The position numbers were made by a program, and so were the translations under genes. This document shows positions 40,856 through 50,098 of a stretch of 64,000 nt of DNA, in pieces. Position 1 is the stretch's first letter; each line of letters starts with the position of its first letter. The stretch is from Bacteroidales bacterium (GTDB taxonomy: Bacteria > Bacteroidota > Bacteroidia > Bacteroidales > UBA932). Under the pieces are notes generated by a model. It saw only the letters and a program-made list of their open reading frames with translations, made no database searches and was not told where the DNA came from. The stretch lies in NCBI GenBank assembly GCA_017519185.1, contig JAFWSX010000025.1, positions 94,148 through 158,147 on the forward strand. The letters run 5' to 3'.

Positions 40856-42361
40856 ATGAAAAAACTTCTGATACTTCTCTGCGCCCTTGCACTTGCTTCG
40901 TGCACGAGCGTTCCGAACAATCCTGTCCTTACAATCGAAGGTGGCCAGATCCAGGGTGTCCAGCTGGATGACGCTCCCGGTGTTACCGTATATCGCGGCA
41001 TTCCTTATGCAGCTCCGCCCATCGGTCAGAACCGTTGGCGCGCTCCGCAGCCCGTAGTTCCCTGGGACGGCATCCGCATCTGCGACAAGTTCGGCCATCC
41101 TGCATTCCAGGCAGCCCATTATCCCGGCGGATACACCACGGAATGGGGCTATGGCGACGAGGCTCCCTACAGTGAGGACTGCCTCTACCTGAATGTATGG
41201 ACCAAGGCTCCCGGCCAGCCCGATAAGAAGCTGCCCGTTGCCGTGTGGATTTTCGGCGGCGGCCTGCGTGAAGGCTGGGGCAGTGAGCCTGAGTTCGATG
41301 GCAAGAACTGGGCGACTAAGGACGTAGTGCTTGTATCGTTCAACTATCGTGTGGGTCCGTTCGGCTTTTTTGCGCATCCTGAACTCTCGGCGGAGAATCC
41401 GGAGCATCCCACCGGCAACTGGGGCACCCTTGACCAGATTGAAGTTCTGAAATGGGTGAAGCGCAACATCGCCCAGTTCGGCGGCGACCCTGACAACGTG
41501 ATGATCTTCGGCCAGAGCGCCGGAGGCCGCAGCACGAAATTCCTGAGCGCATCTCCGCTCACCAAGGGGCTGTTCAACAAGGCGGTCATAATGAGCGGCA
41601 GCGGCCTCGTGGATCCCCGTGTGCCTGTAGCGGCTCCCTCTATTCCCGGAATGCCGGCAATGCGTATGCCCGTACAGTCCCAGCCTACTCTTGCAGAAGC
41701 AGAAGCTTCCACCAAGGAAGTTGCTGACTGGGCCGGCTTCAAGGACCTTGCCTCTCTGCGCAGGGCTTCGACCGAGACCATCTTTGCTATGGCAACCCTC
41801 TATACTTCTTCAACTGGCAAGCGCAGTGTCCTTTCGGCATCTCCCATTGCACCTTACATCGACGGATATGTGCTGAATGAAACCTTCGACGAGGCCTGCA
41901 TCGACGGTACTCTTGCGCAAGTGCCGTATATGATAGGATATACGCTTAACGATGCTGGAAGCATGGGTGAGCAGATACGTGCTTTCTGCCTCAACCGTGA
42001 AGAGATGGGAGGCAAGGCATATGCCTACCAGTTCGCACGTCCACTGCCCACGGACGGAAGGCCTAACGTCCTGTCAGGTGCGTTCCACTCTTCCGACCTC
42101 TGGTTCGTGTTCAAGTCTCTGGAGCATTGCTGGAGACCCTGGACCCAGGGAGACTGGGACCTGTCGGAAAGGATGCTCACTGCGTGGTCTAATTTTGCGA
42201 AATATGCTGACCCGAACGGTCCTGACGGCGGCGAATGGACTCCCTATACCAAAGCTAAACCTGAGTTTATGGTATGGAAACTCAACGAAGCCGACGCTGA
42301 AGACTCCGCAATGGGAGAGCCGCTGGTTCCCCCGCGTCCTGCAATGGGAGCAAGGCCGTAA
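40856..42361 (+). CDS. Type B carboxylesterase lipoprotein
   Basis: From the ATG at 40856 a short signal peptide ends in LASC, so the enzyme is a lipoprotein. It has the type-B carboxylesterase fold: YRGIPYAAPPIGQNRWRAPQ near residue 45, SEDCLYLNVW near residue 108, the oxyanion GGG near residue 138, the nucleophile in IFGQSAGGRS near residue 220 (Gln where GESAGG is common) and the late catalytic His in AFHSSDLWFVF near residue 408. Length (501) is full. It probably cleaves an aromatic or carbohydrate ester outside the cytoplasm. It is convergent with the DUF1593 gene, 9 bases apart. Confidence 0.88.
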   Translation: MKKLLILLCALALASCTSVPNNPVLTIEGGQIQGVQLDDAPGVTVYRGIPYAAPPIGQNRWRAPQPVVPWDGIRICDKFGHPAFQAAHYPGGYTTEWGYGDEAPYSEDCLYLNVWTKAPGQPDKKLPVAVWIFGGGLREGWGSEPEFDGKNWATKDVVLVSFNYRVGPFGFFAHPELSAENPEHPTGNWGTLDQIEVLKWVKRNIAQFGGDPDNVMIFGQSAGGRSTKFLSASPLTKGLFNKAVIMSGSGLVDPRVPVAAPSIPGMPAMRMPVQSQPTLAEAEASTKEVADWAGFKDLASLRRASTETIFAMATLYTSSTGKRSVLSASPIAPYIDGYVLNETFDEACIDGTLAQVPYMIGYTLNDAGSMGEQIRAFCLNREEMGGKAYAYQFARPLPTDGRPNVLSGAFHSSDLWFVFKSLEHCWRPWTQGDWDLSERMLTAWSNFAKYADPNGPDGGEWTPYTKAKPEFMVWKLNEADAEDSAMGEPLVPPRPAMGARP

Positions 42362-42370
42362 GCCTTTCTT

Positions 42371-44458
42371 CTACAGGTTTTCGAAACTGATCTTATAGAT
42401 TTTGGATGTGGTGTCGTCACCCATCCAGATGCAACTGTGCTCGTGATCGACGCAGATTGACTCCGGATTGTCGATGAACGGCACGCGCCAGGAAGCCAGG
42501 ACCTCGCCGTCAACGGTGCACAGGTTGAGGGTGCGCTGTTCGCTGTCTGCTATCCAGAGCACGTCACGGACGGGATCATAGTACAGGTCTGCAATCTCTG
42601 TGGTGCTGGTGAGGTCGTGATAACCGGTTACCTCTCCTTTCACGGAGTAACGCATCAGCCTTATCGGTTTCCACTGGTTGCCCACCAACAGAGTGCCGTC
42701 CTTGTAGAATGTGACAGCTTCGAGGCCGTCGTTAGTGCCGAGCCCTACATCAGAGATGACGCCGAGCAGTTCTGATGTCTTGTAGCCGGGAGCTGCAAGG
42801 CGGTGAACCTCCTGCTTGCGTTCGACAATATAATAAACGTCCTTTGTGGCAGGGTCCATTGTGACGCCTTCGCAGTCCATCCTCTCTTCGGTGTAGAACT
42901 CAGTGGTCTTTCCGTCCCAGCTTATATGGTATACTCCGTTTTCGTCCGAAGCGGCCAGCAGGCCCTTGCCGTCTGGAGCGAGGCACAGGCCGGAAACCTC
43001 CGGACAGTTTGTTTCCATTATGGTGTAGGCGCCCATCTTTGGCAGATAGCGAGACGGACTAACAGCGATGATTACCCTGCGGTAAGCGGGAAGGGTGAAC
43101 GCTCCGTCATCGTGGACTTCGCATATGAGATGCAGCTGGCAGGGCGCCGAATCTTCGGGGATCTGGAAGCGGATGCGGGCTGAGGTTGAATCTTCCAGAG
43201 CGGGGAACGCTCCTGCACCGGGAAATTCCTGGAACCACCAGTGGAAGCTCAGTTTGTCACCGTCCGGATCTTTCGAGCGTGATGCGTCGAGAGTGACTGT
43301 CTGTCCGGGCTTTGCTGTCATCTCAACGGGTTCGAGTCCGCCCTGACGGCCGATTACAACTTCGGGGTTGCGGTTGCCCTTACCTTCGGCCGCCCACTGC
43401 ATACGGGCGGCGAAATCGTTGAATTCATCCGGATAGAAACGCTTTTCGTAGCGGTCGGACATATCTTTCTCGGGCTGGCGCCAGTTGGTCCATGCCTTTG
43501 TCCTGAAGTCCGGACTGCGGCCAAGGAAATGCATACCGCCCCATCCGACCTGGGTGGGGTCATCGGGATTGTTCAGGCCGTTGGGCATCACGTGCAGGAA
43601 ACTGGGAGTGTCGCCTTCCACGCCCCAGAGGAAATGAGGATATACGCTGCCAAGGGCTCCGTGCCCCTGGATATGTCTGGCATAGGAATCCCAGTCGGCG
43701 CGACCGAGGGCGTTCTGGTTGAGCCAGGCGCTTTCGTCCCATACCAGCATAAGCTGGTCATAGAAGTCACGGCGCAGCCACTGGTGTGAGCTGTATGCGC
43801 GGTCGGCACGCATTGCATAGACCATATCCTGGTCGGTGATGGTATAGAGACGGAATTTGCTCAGAAATGCGCTCAGCTCTTCAGCTGAACGTTCGTGCTG
43901 CACTCTCCATACTGCTTGTGCGAAGGTGTTTGCTCCTCCCCATACGCATACCCAGATGGGGCGGTCGTCATCTTCGTCGGCGAGGCGGATGATCAGTTCG
44001 CTGCCGGGAGTGTCGTTGTCTTCTCCAATCACACCGATACCTGCTTTCGGACTGCCATAGACCGTACGGCTGCGGAGATAGCCGGCGCTGGGCCAGTATC
44101 CGAGTTCCTGGCTGCCCTGTTCCTGCTCCAACGGCAGGAAGCCGTCCTGGGCGGAGCGTTTCATCAGATTGGGAACATCCTGCTCATAGGCGTCTACCAC
44201 ACGGTGGAGGTACTCTGCCCACTCGGGAGGGTAGGGGTCGCAGTTCCAGCCGATGGTCGTTATAAGGGCTTCTATCTCGAAGCGGTCGGCATAGGCCATC
44301 AGACGCACTGCCGACTCGTTGTCGTCTGGCTCCACATCTGCCGGACCGATGTCGGTCAGCACCACGATACGGGGCTTGAGAGCCACTTCATCATTCTGTG
44401 CACTTGTGCAGCCAGTCAAGGCTGTCATCAATAATGCTGCAATGAACAATCTATTCAT
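42371..44458 (-). CDS. DUF1593 (nucleoside-hydrolase-like) lipoprotein fused to a beta-propeller-like domain
   Basis: The protein starts at 44458 (MNRLFIAALLMTALTGC) with a lipobox, so it is exported and lipidated. Residues about 25-320 are DUF1593, with the nucleoside-hydrolase-like calcium site in LTDIGPADVEPDDNES. Residues about 325-450 look like an Ig/PKD-type beta sandwich (LDASRSKDPDGDKLSFHWWF). The last 230 residues are an SdiA-regulated/SMP-30-like propeller (SGLCLAPDG, CEGVTMDP, NDGLEAVTF, NPESICVDH). DUF1593 proteins are usually linked with plant polysaccharide use. The start overlaps the YhfC-like gene by 8 bases. Confidence 0.75.
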   Translation of the reverse strand: MNRLFIAALLMTALTGCTSAQNDEVALKPRIVVLTDIGPADVEPDDNESAVRLMAYADRFEIEALITTIGWNCDPYPPEWAEYLHRVVDAYEQDVPNLMKRSAQDGFLPLEQEQGSQELGYWPSAGYLRSRTVYGSPKAGIGVIGEDNDTPGSELIIRLADEDDDRPIWVCVWGGANTFAQAVWRVQHERSAEELSAFLSKFRLYTITDQDMVYAMRADRAYSSHQWLRRDFYDQLMLVWDESAWLNQNALGRADWDSYARHIQGHGALGSVYPHFLWGVEGDTPSFLHVMPNGLNNPDDPTQVGWGGMHFLGRSPDFRTKAWTNWRQPEKDMSDRYEKRFYPDEFNDFAARMQWAAEGKGNRNPEVVIGRQGGLEPVEMTAKPGQTVTLDASRSKDPDGDKLSFHWWFQEFPGAGAFPALEDSTSARIRFQIPEDSAPCQLHLICEVHDDGAFTLPAYRRVIIAVSPSRYLPKMGAYTIMETNCPEVSGLCLAPDGKGLLAASDENGVYHISWDGKTTEFYTEERMDCEGVTMDPATKDVYYIVERKQEVHRLAAPGYKTSELLGVISDVGLGTNDGLEAVTFYKDGTLLVGNQWKPIRLMRYSVKGEVTGYHDLTSTTEIADLYYDPVRDVLWIADSEQRTLNLCTVDGEVLASWRVPFIDNPESICVDHEHSCIWMGDDTTSKIYKISFENL

Positions 44459-45242
44459 TCTTCCAGGCTTTTTTAGCAATGAACAATGCGAAGCAGGCTA
44501 TAATAATTGCTTCGACAAAGCAGATGGCTTCCAGGCCGAACATACTTACTGACTTCTGTAGGAAGACGAGCAGGCCGTCTACGAATGCGTGTATGAGGAT
44601 GGCGGCGGGCAGAAGCCACATCCATCTGCCACCTTTGCGCACAGCAGTCCAAACAAGAACGGACAGGGAAATCTGAAGTATGATGGCGGAAATCCTTTCC
44701 CATATTCCCAGCAGATAAGTTGGCGCCTGGGTAGTGCAGATTTGGTCAAGCTGTGCCTGGAGCTGCTCGTGAGCACTTGCCGGGGTTTGGGCGAGAAGGG
44801 CGTCAGTCTGGCCGCTGTTGAGCATAATGGCCATTGCCAGAGTCGAGATGGAGCCCAGGCCGAACAGCAGAAGCATCTCGGCTCCGCCGTGTCCGACTCC
44901 GTAGCCCACGCCGGTCATAATTCTGTCAGGTTCTTTCTTAAGCAGGAACTTCATCGCCAGAAAACGACCGAACTCCTCGAACAAGCCGGCCATCAGGCCG
45001 CCGTAGAGGGCGTAATAGATGGGAGTGTTCAGGATAGTGTCGCCGTTCGGGCCTTTCAGCACGATGTTGTGCACCAGCGACTCGAGCACGAGGGCGAACA
45101 CGATGAATGTTGCCGCACCGATCAGAATAGTAGAGAGCTTGACCCTATACTTCTTCACCATCCACCAGGCAAGCAGTACGGGAACTGCTATGCCGAAGAT
45201 GATGTTTACAGCCATCATCACTAAAGAACTGGCAGGAACCAT
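44451..45242 (-). CDS. YhfC/CPBP-like intramembrane metalloprotease
   Basis: This polytopic protein of 263 residues has about seven or eight helices. It contains GLFEEFGRFLAMKFLL near residue 87 (EExxR), GYGVGHGGAEMLLLF near residue 113 and the final ILIHAFVDGLLVF near residue 217. These three conserved blocks with Glu and His pairs are the mark of the YhfC group, related to PrsW/CPBP membrane proteases, though proteolysis is unproven for most members. It follows the antiporter by 21 bases and overlaps the DUF1593 gene. Confidence 0.78.
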   Translation of the reverse strand: MVPASSLVMMAVNIIFGIAVPVLLAWWMVKKYRVKLSTILIGAATFIVFALVLESLVHNIVLKGPNGDTILNTPIYYALYGGLMAGLFEEFGRFLAMKFLLKKEPDRIMTGVGYGVGHGGAEMLLLFGLGSISTLAMAIMLNSGQTDALLAQTPASAHEQLQAQLDQICTTQAPTYLLGIWERISAIILQISLSVLVWTAVRKGGRWMWLLPAAILIHAFVDGLLVFLQKSVSMFGLEAICFVEAIIIACFALFIAKKAWKNE

Positions 45243-45263
45243 ACAGAATAATCGTTTTATCGT

Positions 45264-46754
45264 TTAGTCGTCGTCAGAATCACCCATTATTATCACCAGA
45301 TTGTCACCTACCTGGAGCGGCATGCTGCCGTGGGGCACGAGGAACTTGCCATCGCGGCGCACCATCATCACACGGATGCCGTGGGGAAGGTGCAGGTCGC
45401 GCAGGGTCGCACCTCCGGTCAGGTCTTCTTCGGTAACGATATGGTCGCGAAGCATACCCATCTCGTCGGGTATCTCCATTCCGAAAGTCTCAACCTTGGG
45501 AGTGTCTTCGTAGCAGAGCCTGAGCATTTTCGCGAATGAGCCGAGTGTGGTGCCCTGGAAGGCCAGCGAGAAGAGAGTGATAATGAATACGATGTTGAAT
45601 ATGTCATCAGCACCGTTTACCCCTTCGACAACGGGATACAGGGCGAAAAGAATGGGACCGGCACCCTTGAGGCCTACCCAGGATGTAAGCAGCTTGGCGC
45701 GGCCTGACAGTTTCCTGAAAGGCAGAAGGCTGAGGAACACACTTGCCGGACGGGCCACGAACATCATGAACAAGCCGATAAGGATGGCAGGAAGCAGCAC
45801 CGGAGGCATCTGTGAAGGTCTGGCCAGCAAACCGAGCACAAGGAACATAACCAGCTGCATAAGCCAGGTAAGGCCGTCCATAAAGGTGAGTATTTCTTTT
45901 CTTTGCTTGAGTTTGGCTTCATTGCCGATGATGATGGCTGAGATGTAGAGGGCAAGCAGTCCGTTTCCTTTGAGCAGCGATGCTATGCTGTTGGCAAAGA
46001 ATGCGACGCTGAGGATAAGGATGGCTGTAAGGGCGAATCCAGGCAGCTTGACCTTGTTAAGCAGCCATTTCGCGGCAAATCCTACGGCAAAACCCACGGC
46101 AACTCCGACTACTATCTGAAGCAGGAGCACCAGAAGAGCCTGGCCCACGAGACCTGCGCTGGTGGCAGACTGTATGCCTTCACCTGTGATCATCATTACG
46201 ATGATGATGGTAAGGGTATATGCCATAGGGTCGTTACTTCCTGATTCCAACTCCAGCATCGGACCGAGATTCTCCCTCAGATTCATTTTCTTCCCCCTCA
46301 GGATTGAGAAGACGGAGGCAGAATCAGTAGATCCCATTACCGCTGCCATCAGGAAGCAGACAAGCATAGACATCTCCATCGTCTTGCCCAGCACGAAATA
46401 GATGAACAGGCCGGTGAGGATTACTGTCAGCAGCACGCCCAGAGTCGAAAGGATCGAGCCCTGCCACAACACAGGCTTGGTCTCCTTTAGGGAGGTCTCT
46501 AGACCTGCAGTGAGAAGGATGATGGTCATTGCAAAATGGCCGATGGCCTCGGCACCCTCATAATCTTCGAAATGGACTCCGAGCCCGTCAGAACCTGCAA
46601 GCATTCCCAGAAGCAGGAACAAGAGCAGGGAAGGCACTCCGAAACGGGTGCCAAGCTTGGTGACCATTATGGCCACGAACATCAGTATCGAGCATAACAG
46701 CAGCAGGACGTTGCCGTTAAGAAGGTCGATTGAAAAGATGGACAGCGGCATCAT
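45264..46754 (-). CDS. Monovalent cation/proton antiporter, NhaP2/CvrA-like
   Basis: This CPA1/2-type antiporter has about 12-13 helices. Membrane signatures include FGVPSLLLFLLLGMLAGSDG near residue 40 and GSTDSASVFSILR near residue 140 with ELESGSNDPMAYTL near residue 168. The C-terminal soluble part (about residues 400-496) is a TrkA-C/RCK-C domain, the usual ligand-sensing part of NhaP2-type K+/H+ antiporters. RCK-C domains in related transporters bind dinucleotide or cyclic dinucleotide signals. The start overlaps the STAS stop as ATGA, so the two are translated together. Confidence 0.87.
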   Translation of the reverse strand: MMPLSIFSIDLLNGNVLLLLCSILMFVAIMVTKLGTRFGVPSLLLFLLLGMLAGSDGLGVHFEDYEGAEAIGHFAMTIILLTAGLETSLKETKPVLWQGSILSTLGVLLTVILTGLFIYFVLGKTMEMSMLVCFLMAAVMGSTDSASVFSILRGKKMNLRENLGPMLELESGSNDPMAYTLTIIIVMMITGEGIQSATSAGLVGQALLVLLLQIVVGVAVGFAVGFAAKWLLNKVKLPGFALTAILILSVAFFANSIASLLKGNGLLALYISAIIIGNEAKLKQRKEILTFMDGLTWLMQLVMFLVLGLLARPSQMPPVLLPAILIGLFMMFVARPASVFLSLLPFRKLSGRAKLLTSWVGLKGAGPILFALYPVVEGVNGADDIFNIVFIITLFSLAFQGTTLGSFAKMLRLCYEDTPKVETFGMEIPDEMGMLRDHIVTEEDLTGGATLRDLHLPHGIRVMMVRRDGKFLVPHGSMPLQVGDNLVIIMGDSDDD

Positions 46755-47053
46755 TCTATCTCGAAAAGATTAAGGAATCCGGTCATCATGAAAACACTTC
46801 GAATTTCATCATTAATGGAGCGTACGATGATCTTTCCTCCTTTTTCGGCGGCAGCCTTGCGAAGTGTGAGGAAAATGCGGAGTCCGGAACTTGAGATGTA
46901 TGTCAGGTCTTTGCAGTCCAGCACGATTGTTCCGCGGGCATCTTCTTCCAACGCCTCAAGCTGTGGTGCGAATTCCTGAGCGGCCGGAGTGTCCATACGG
47001 CCGATGAGGAATGCTATTACTTCATTGCTTTGCTTGGTAATATTAACTTCCAT
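46751..47053 (-). CDS. STAS-domain anti-sigma factor antagonist-like protein
   Basis: This 100-residue STAS protein is of the SpoIIAA/RsbV type. The core motif LTYISSSGLRIF near residues 50-61 holds the Ser cluster that HATPase kinases phosphorylate in partner switching. The gene lies 16 bases after the PP2C/HATPase gene, which could supply both the dephosphorylating and the phosphorylating activity, and is coupled to the antiporter. No SigB-like sigma factor is encoded in the cluster, so the final output is unknown. Confidence 0.87.
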   Translation of the reverse strand: MEVNITKQSNEVIAFLIGRMDTPAAQEFAPQLEALEEDARGTIVLDCKDLTYISSSGLRIFLTLRKAAAEKGGKIIVRSINDEIRSVFMMTGFLNLFEIE

Positions 47054-47069
47054 TGTTGTATAGTGTTTA

Positions 47070-49256
47070 TTATATCATTTTAATCAATGTCAAAATATTC
47101 TTGCCGTCTTCCCTGCGATATGAGACGGAATCCATCAGCTGCCTTACAAGGTGGATGCCAAGGCCGCCGATAGGCCGTGCGTCCAGGCTGGCATTGATGT
47201 CCACTTCCGGTCTTTGGGTGGGGTCGAAAGGCATTCCGCTGTCCGTGATGATAAAGTCCAGCTGTCCTTTGCGCATTATGGCCTCAATGTCCACGAGCCC
47301 GTCAGAGCCTTCAGGGTATGCGTAGAGTATGACATTGGTGACTGCCTCTTCAAGGGCGAGGTTGAGCCCCATTGCCATATTCTGCTCCAGCTTCATCTCG
47401 GAAGCAATGGTTTCCACAAAGCCTGCCAGCTGGGGAATCTGTTGGATATCGTTGTGAAGGACAAGATGTCGTTCACTGGCGTAGGGTTTTGAATCGTTCA
47501 TATAGTGAATGAATAGCATTGTCAGGTCGTCGCTTTGCGGTGCCTTGCCGACGAAACTGTCGACAGCCTTTCTCATAGCATCGAGATGCTCCTGTGCGCT
47601 GCTGTGATTTTGGAAATTGGCCTCGACGCGTTCCATAGAGAACTCTTCGTCTTTCGTGTTGACTGCTTCATTGAGTCCGTCTGTGTAAAGCAGCAGAGTG
47701 TCATTGTATACCAAGTCGGTTTCCTGCTCCTGGAATGGCATTTTGGCTATGACGCCAAGCGGAAGGTTCGGAACAACGTCAAGGGTATGCAACTTGTCGG
47801 AAAGGATCAGAGGAGGATTGTGACCGGCGTTGCAGTATCGCATATGGCCTGTTTCCAGATCGAGGATTCCTAAGAAGAACGTGACGAACATATTGTTCTC
47901 ATTCATATCAGCCATTGCGTCATTCATCGTAGTCACTATGCGCTGAGGACTCTTTTCGTGTACGGAAACAGAGCGGAACAAGCTGCGCGTGACTGCCATC
48001 ACAAGAGAGGCCGGCACGCCCTTGCCGCTGACGTCACCGATGCAGAAGAACAGTTTGTTGTCCCTGATGTAGAAATCGTAAAGGTCTCCACCGACTTCCT
48101 TGGCAGGAACCAGGCAGGCTGCCAGGTCGATCTCGTCACGTTCCGGGAAGGGAGGGAAAGTATTGGGAATCATCGCCATCTGGATACCCCGTCCGATCTT
48201 CAGTTCGCTTTCCATACGCTCCTTCTTCTCGTTCATCTTGTGGTATTTCATCTGATTCTTTGCAGTGATGCGGAGAATCAGGACGAGCATTCCGAGACCC
48301 AGCAGTTGGAGCAGCCTCTCAATGAGTCTGACCCGGCGCATCGAACCGAAAATTTCAACGTCAGGCACGGCGATGGCCATAGCCCAGCCCGTCTGCTCGA
48401 CCGGTGCGTAGAAAACGTGGTATAGGTTGCCGTCATCCTCAAGCTGAATGGTTCCGGACTGGTCGGCACGCATATCTGCGATCAGTCTGGCGAAGGCCGG
48501 CGTGTCATCGACGATGGCTGCGACTTCATCGAGAGTCTTTATGGTGATGTCACCGTCGGGATTGCTGATGAGCACCCTGCCGTCACGGCTTATCACCACC
48601 TCCAATGAGTTGGGATATACCTGGGAACTTCCTATGAGCTGTGCCAGCCATGTCAAAGAAATGTCGGCAGTAAGTACTGCTGCCTGCTTGCCATTTACAT
48701 CCCTTATGGGTATCGAGTATGTGGTCATTACGATATCTCCGCCACCCGTGTCGAGGTACGGCTCTGACCAGAATCCTCTGTCAAGTTCCAGAGGACGGGT
48801 GAACCAGGGTTGGGCAGGGTAGTTGTACTCCGGCGTTGCCAGTGACTTAGTCAGGATTTTGTCACCGTCACGGTATGCATAAGGGGAGTACAGAGGATGT
48901 CTTCGGCTATAGTTGGGAACAAGTGCGACGGTGGATCCCATCACCGTAGGGTTGTCTTCGACTATTCGGCTAGCCACGAGCGGCATGCTGTCGAGATAAT
49001 TGAGACACCAGCGGGCAATCCATATGCTGTTGCGCACTGCGGCTTCTGCCTGGTGCGTTGCGTCCACAATCTGCAGCCTGGTGGTTTCCAGCTGGCTTTC
49101 AGCTCGCATCTGTGCTTCATCCCTGAGGCCTTGCCGGGTGAAATAGTTCTGCAGCAGGGATGTGGCTTCCAGCGTAAGGGCCGCTACCACGACGAGGAGT
49201 ACTCCTGTTCCTATCGATTTTCGTATATTTTTCTGTAATGAATTGATTGACTTCAT
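47070..49256 (-). CDS. Cache sensor-SpoIIE/RsbU-type PP2C phosphatase fused to an HATPase (RsbW-like) domain
   Basis: This is a membrane signalling protein of 728 residues. A transmembrane helix (about 14-35) and a second one (about 320-335) bracket a periplasmic Cache-like sensor with the typical WF-x-x-P...DIVMTTYSIPI segment. A coiled linker follows, then the PP2C domain (about 365-580) with metal motifs VGGDLYDF, GDVSGKGVPA, NAGHNPPL, LYTDGLNEA and DDLTML. The last 140 residues are an HATPase_c domain with LALEEAVTNVILYAYP, DSGMPFDP and GGLGIHLVRQ. Phosphatase and anti-sigma-type kinase are thus on one chain, with the STAS substrate encoded next. Confidence 0.9.
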   Translation of the reverse strand: MKSINSLQKNIRKSIGTGVLLVVVAALTLEATSLLQNYFTRQGLRDEAQMRAESQLETTRLQIVDATHQAEAAVRNSIWIARWCLNYLDSMPLVASRIVEDNPTVMGSTVALVPNYSRRHPLYSPYAYRDGDKILTKSLATPEYNYPAQPWFTRPLELDRGFWSEPYLDTGGGDIVMTTYSIPIRDVNGKQAAVLTADISLTWLAQLIGSSQVYPNSLEVVISRDGRVLISNPDGDITIKTLDEVAAIVDDTPAFARLIADMRADQSGTIQLEDDGNLYHVFYAPVEQTGWAMAIAVPDVEIFGSMRRVRLIERLLQLLGLGMLVLILRITAKNQMKYHKMNEKKERMESELKIGRGIQMAMIPNTFPPFPERDEIDLAACLVPAKEVGGDLYDFYIRDNKLFFCIGDVSGKGVPASLVMAVTRSLFRSVSVHEKSPQRIVTTMNDAMADMNENNMFVTFFLGILDLETGHMRYCNAGHNPPLILSDKLHTLDVVPNLPLGVIAKMPFQEQETDLVYNDTLLLYTDGLNEAVNTKDEEFSMERVEANFQNHSSAQEHLDAMRKAVDSFVGKAPQSDDLTMLFIHYMNDSKPYASERHLVLHNDIQQIPQLAGFVETIASEMKLEQNMAMGLNLALEEAVTNVILYAYPEGSDGLVDIEAIMRKGQLDFIITDSGMPFDPTQRPEVDINASLDARPIGGLGIHLVRQLMDSVSYRREDGKNILTLIKMI

Positions 49257-49264
49257 ACTGCTTC

Positions 49265-50098
49265 CTATTTAAGGATTGGATTGAGGGCAACGCGGAGTTC
49301 TGGCTTGATTGAGCGGAGGTCCCGCTCTATGAGGAGATTCTTGAGCCCCGCATATGGAAGGATTTCTTCTTCTATATCTCTGAGCTGACGGTCCGTGCCG
49401 AAATAAGCCGGGGCGAAATGCTCCCAGAAACGTACTGCCAGGGCTTTGGACATATGAAAAGTATCCATAATGAACGATTCTTCGCTTAATACGCAACAAA
49501 GATACACCATTCCGACGTCAAAAAGACTGTAACCGTAGCAGAAGTCACCCAAGTCGATAAAATACCGTTCATTTCCGGAAATGATGGCGTTGCTGAACTG
49601 AAGGTCGCCGTGAATTGCAGTGTCGGAGTCGGGAGCATCGGCAATGAAACGGCATAGCTTGTCCTTTTCGGAATTCGTGAAGAACGGGTTCTCTGCCAGA
49701 AGATGAAAATATACGTCTTTCACGCTTTCGAACTCGGCGGCATTCACGTGCACGGCGTGAAGATTGAGACACATCCCTGCGAATTCCGTGGCAAACTGCG
49801 CTACTTTTCCGGGTTCGTCGGCAGTGGCTCTGGAATATGATTTCTTGTCCAGGATTCTGCGGAACAGGATGCCGTAGCGACCGTCTTCCGTGACCACATA
49901 GTCGCCGGGTTCAGGAGTCGGAATGCCGAGTGCATACACTTTCCGGGCCTTCGTCAATTCCTGGACCGACTGGCTCTCCCTGCCGGGCAGGTAAAGCTTC
50001 AGCATCACTTCCGGATCCAGCTTGCTGCTGTAGCTTTCACCGTTGAAGCCTCCGCCTGTCAGGACATAGTCGTCAAGGGATATCTTAGTGGCTTCCAT
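49265..50098 (-). CDS. Aminoglycoside-phosphotransferase-like kinase (TIGR02172-like)
   Basis: This is a cytoplasmic protein-kinase-like fold enzyme of 277 residues. The Brenner motif TAIHGDLQFSNAII near residue 163 gives the catalytic Asp and Asn, and RYFIDLGDFCYG near residue 180 gives the metal-binding Asp. An N-terminal lobe with MLKLYLPG supplies the ATP lysine. Such proteins are often misnamed as antibiotic-resistance enzymes; the context (alarmone genes on one side, PP2C on the other) argues for a signalling role, with unknown substrate. It overlaps the hydrolase gene by 14 bases. Confidence 0.78.
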   Translation of the reverse strand: MEATKISLDDYVLTGGGFNGESYSSKLDPEVMLKLYLPGRESQSVQELTKARKVYALGIPTPEPGDYVVTEDGRYGILFRRILDKKSYSRATADEPGKVAQFATEFAGMCLNLHAVHVNAAEFESVKDVYFHLLAENPFFTNSEKDKLCRFIADAPDSDTAIHGDLQFSNAIISGNERYFIDLGDFCYGYSLFDVGMVYLCCVLSEESFIMDTFHMSKALAVRFWEHFAPAYFGTDRQLRDIEEEILPYAGLKNLLIERDLRSIKPELRVALNPILK

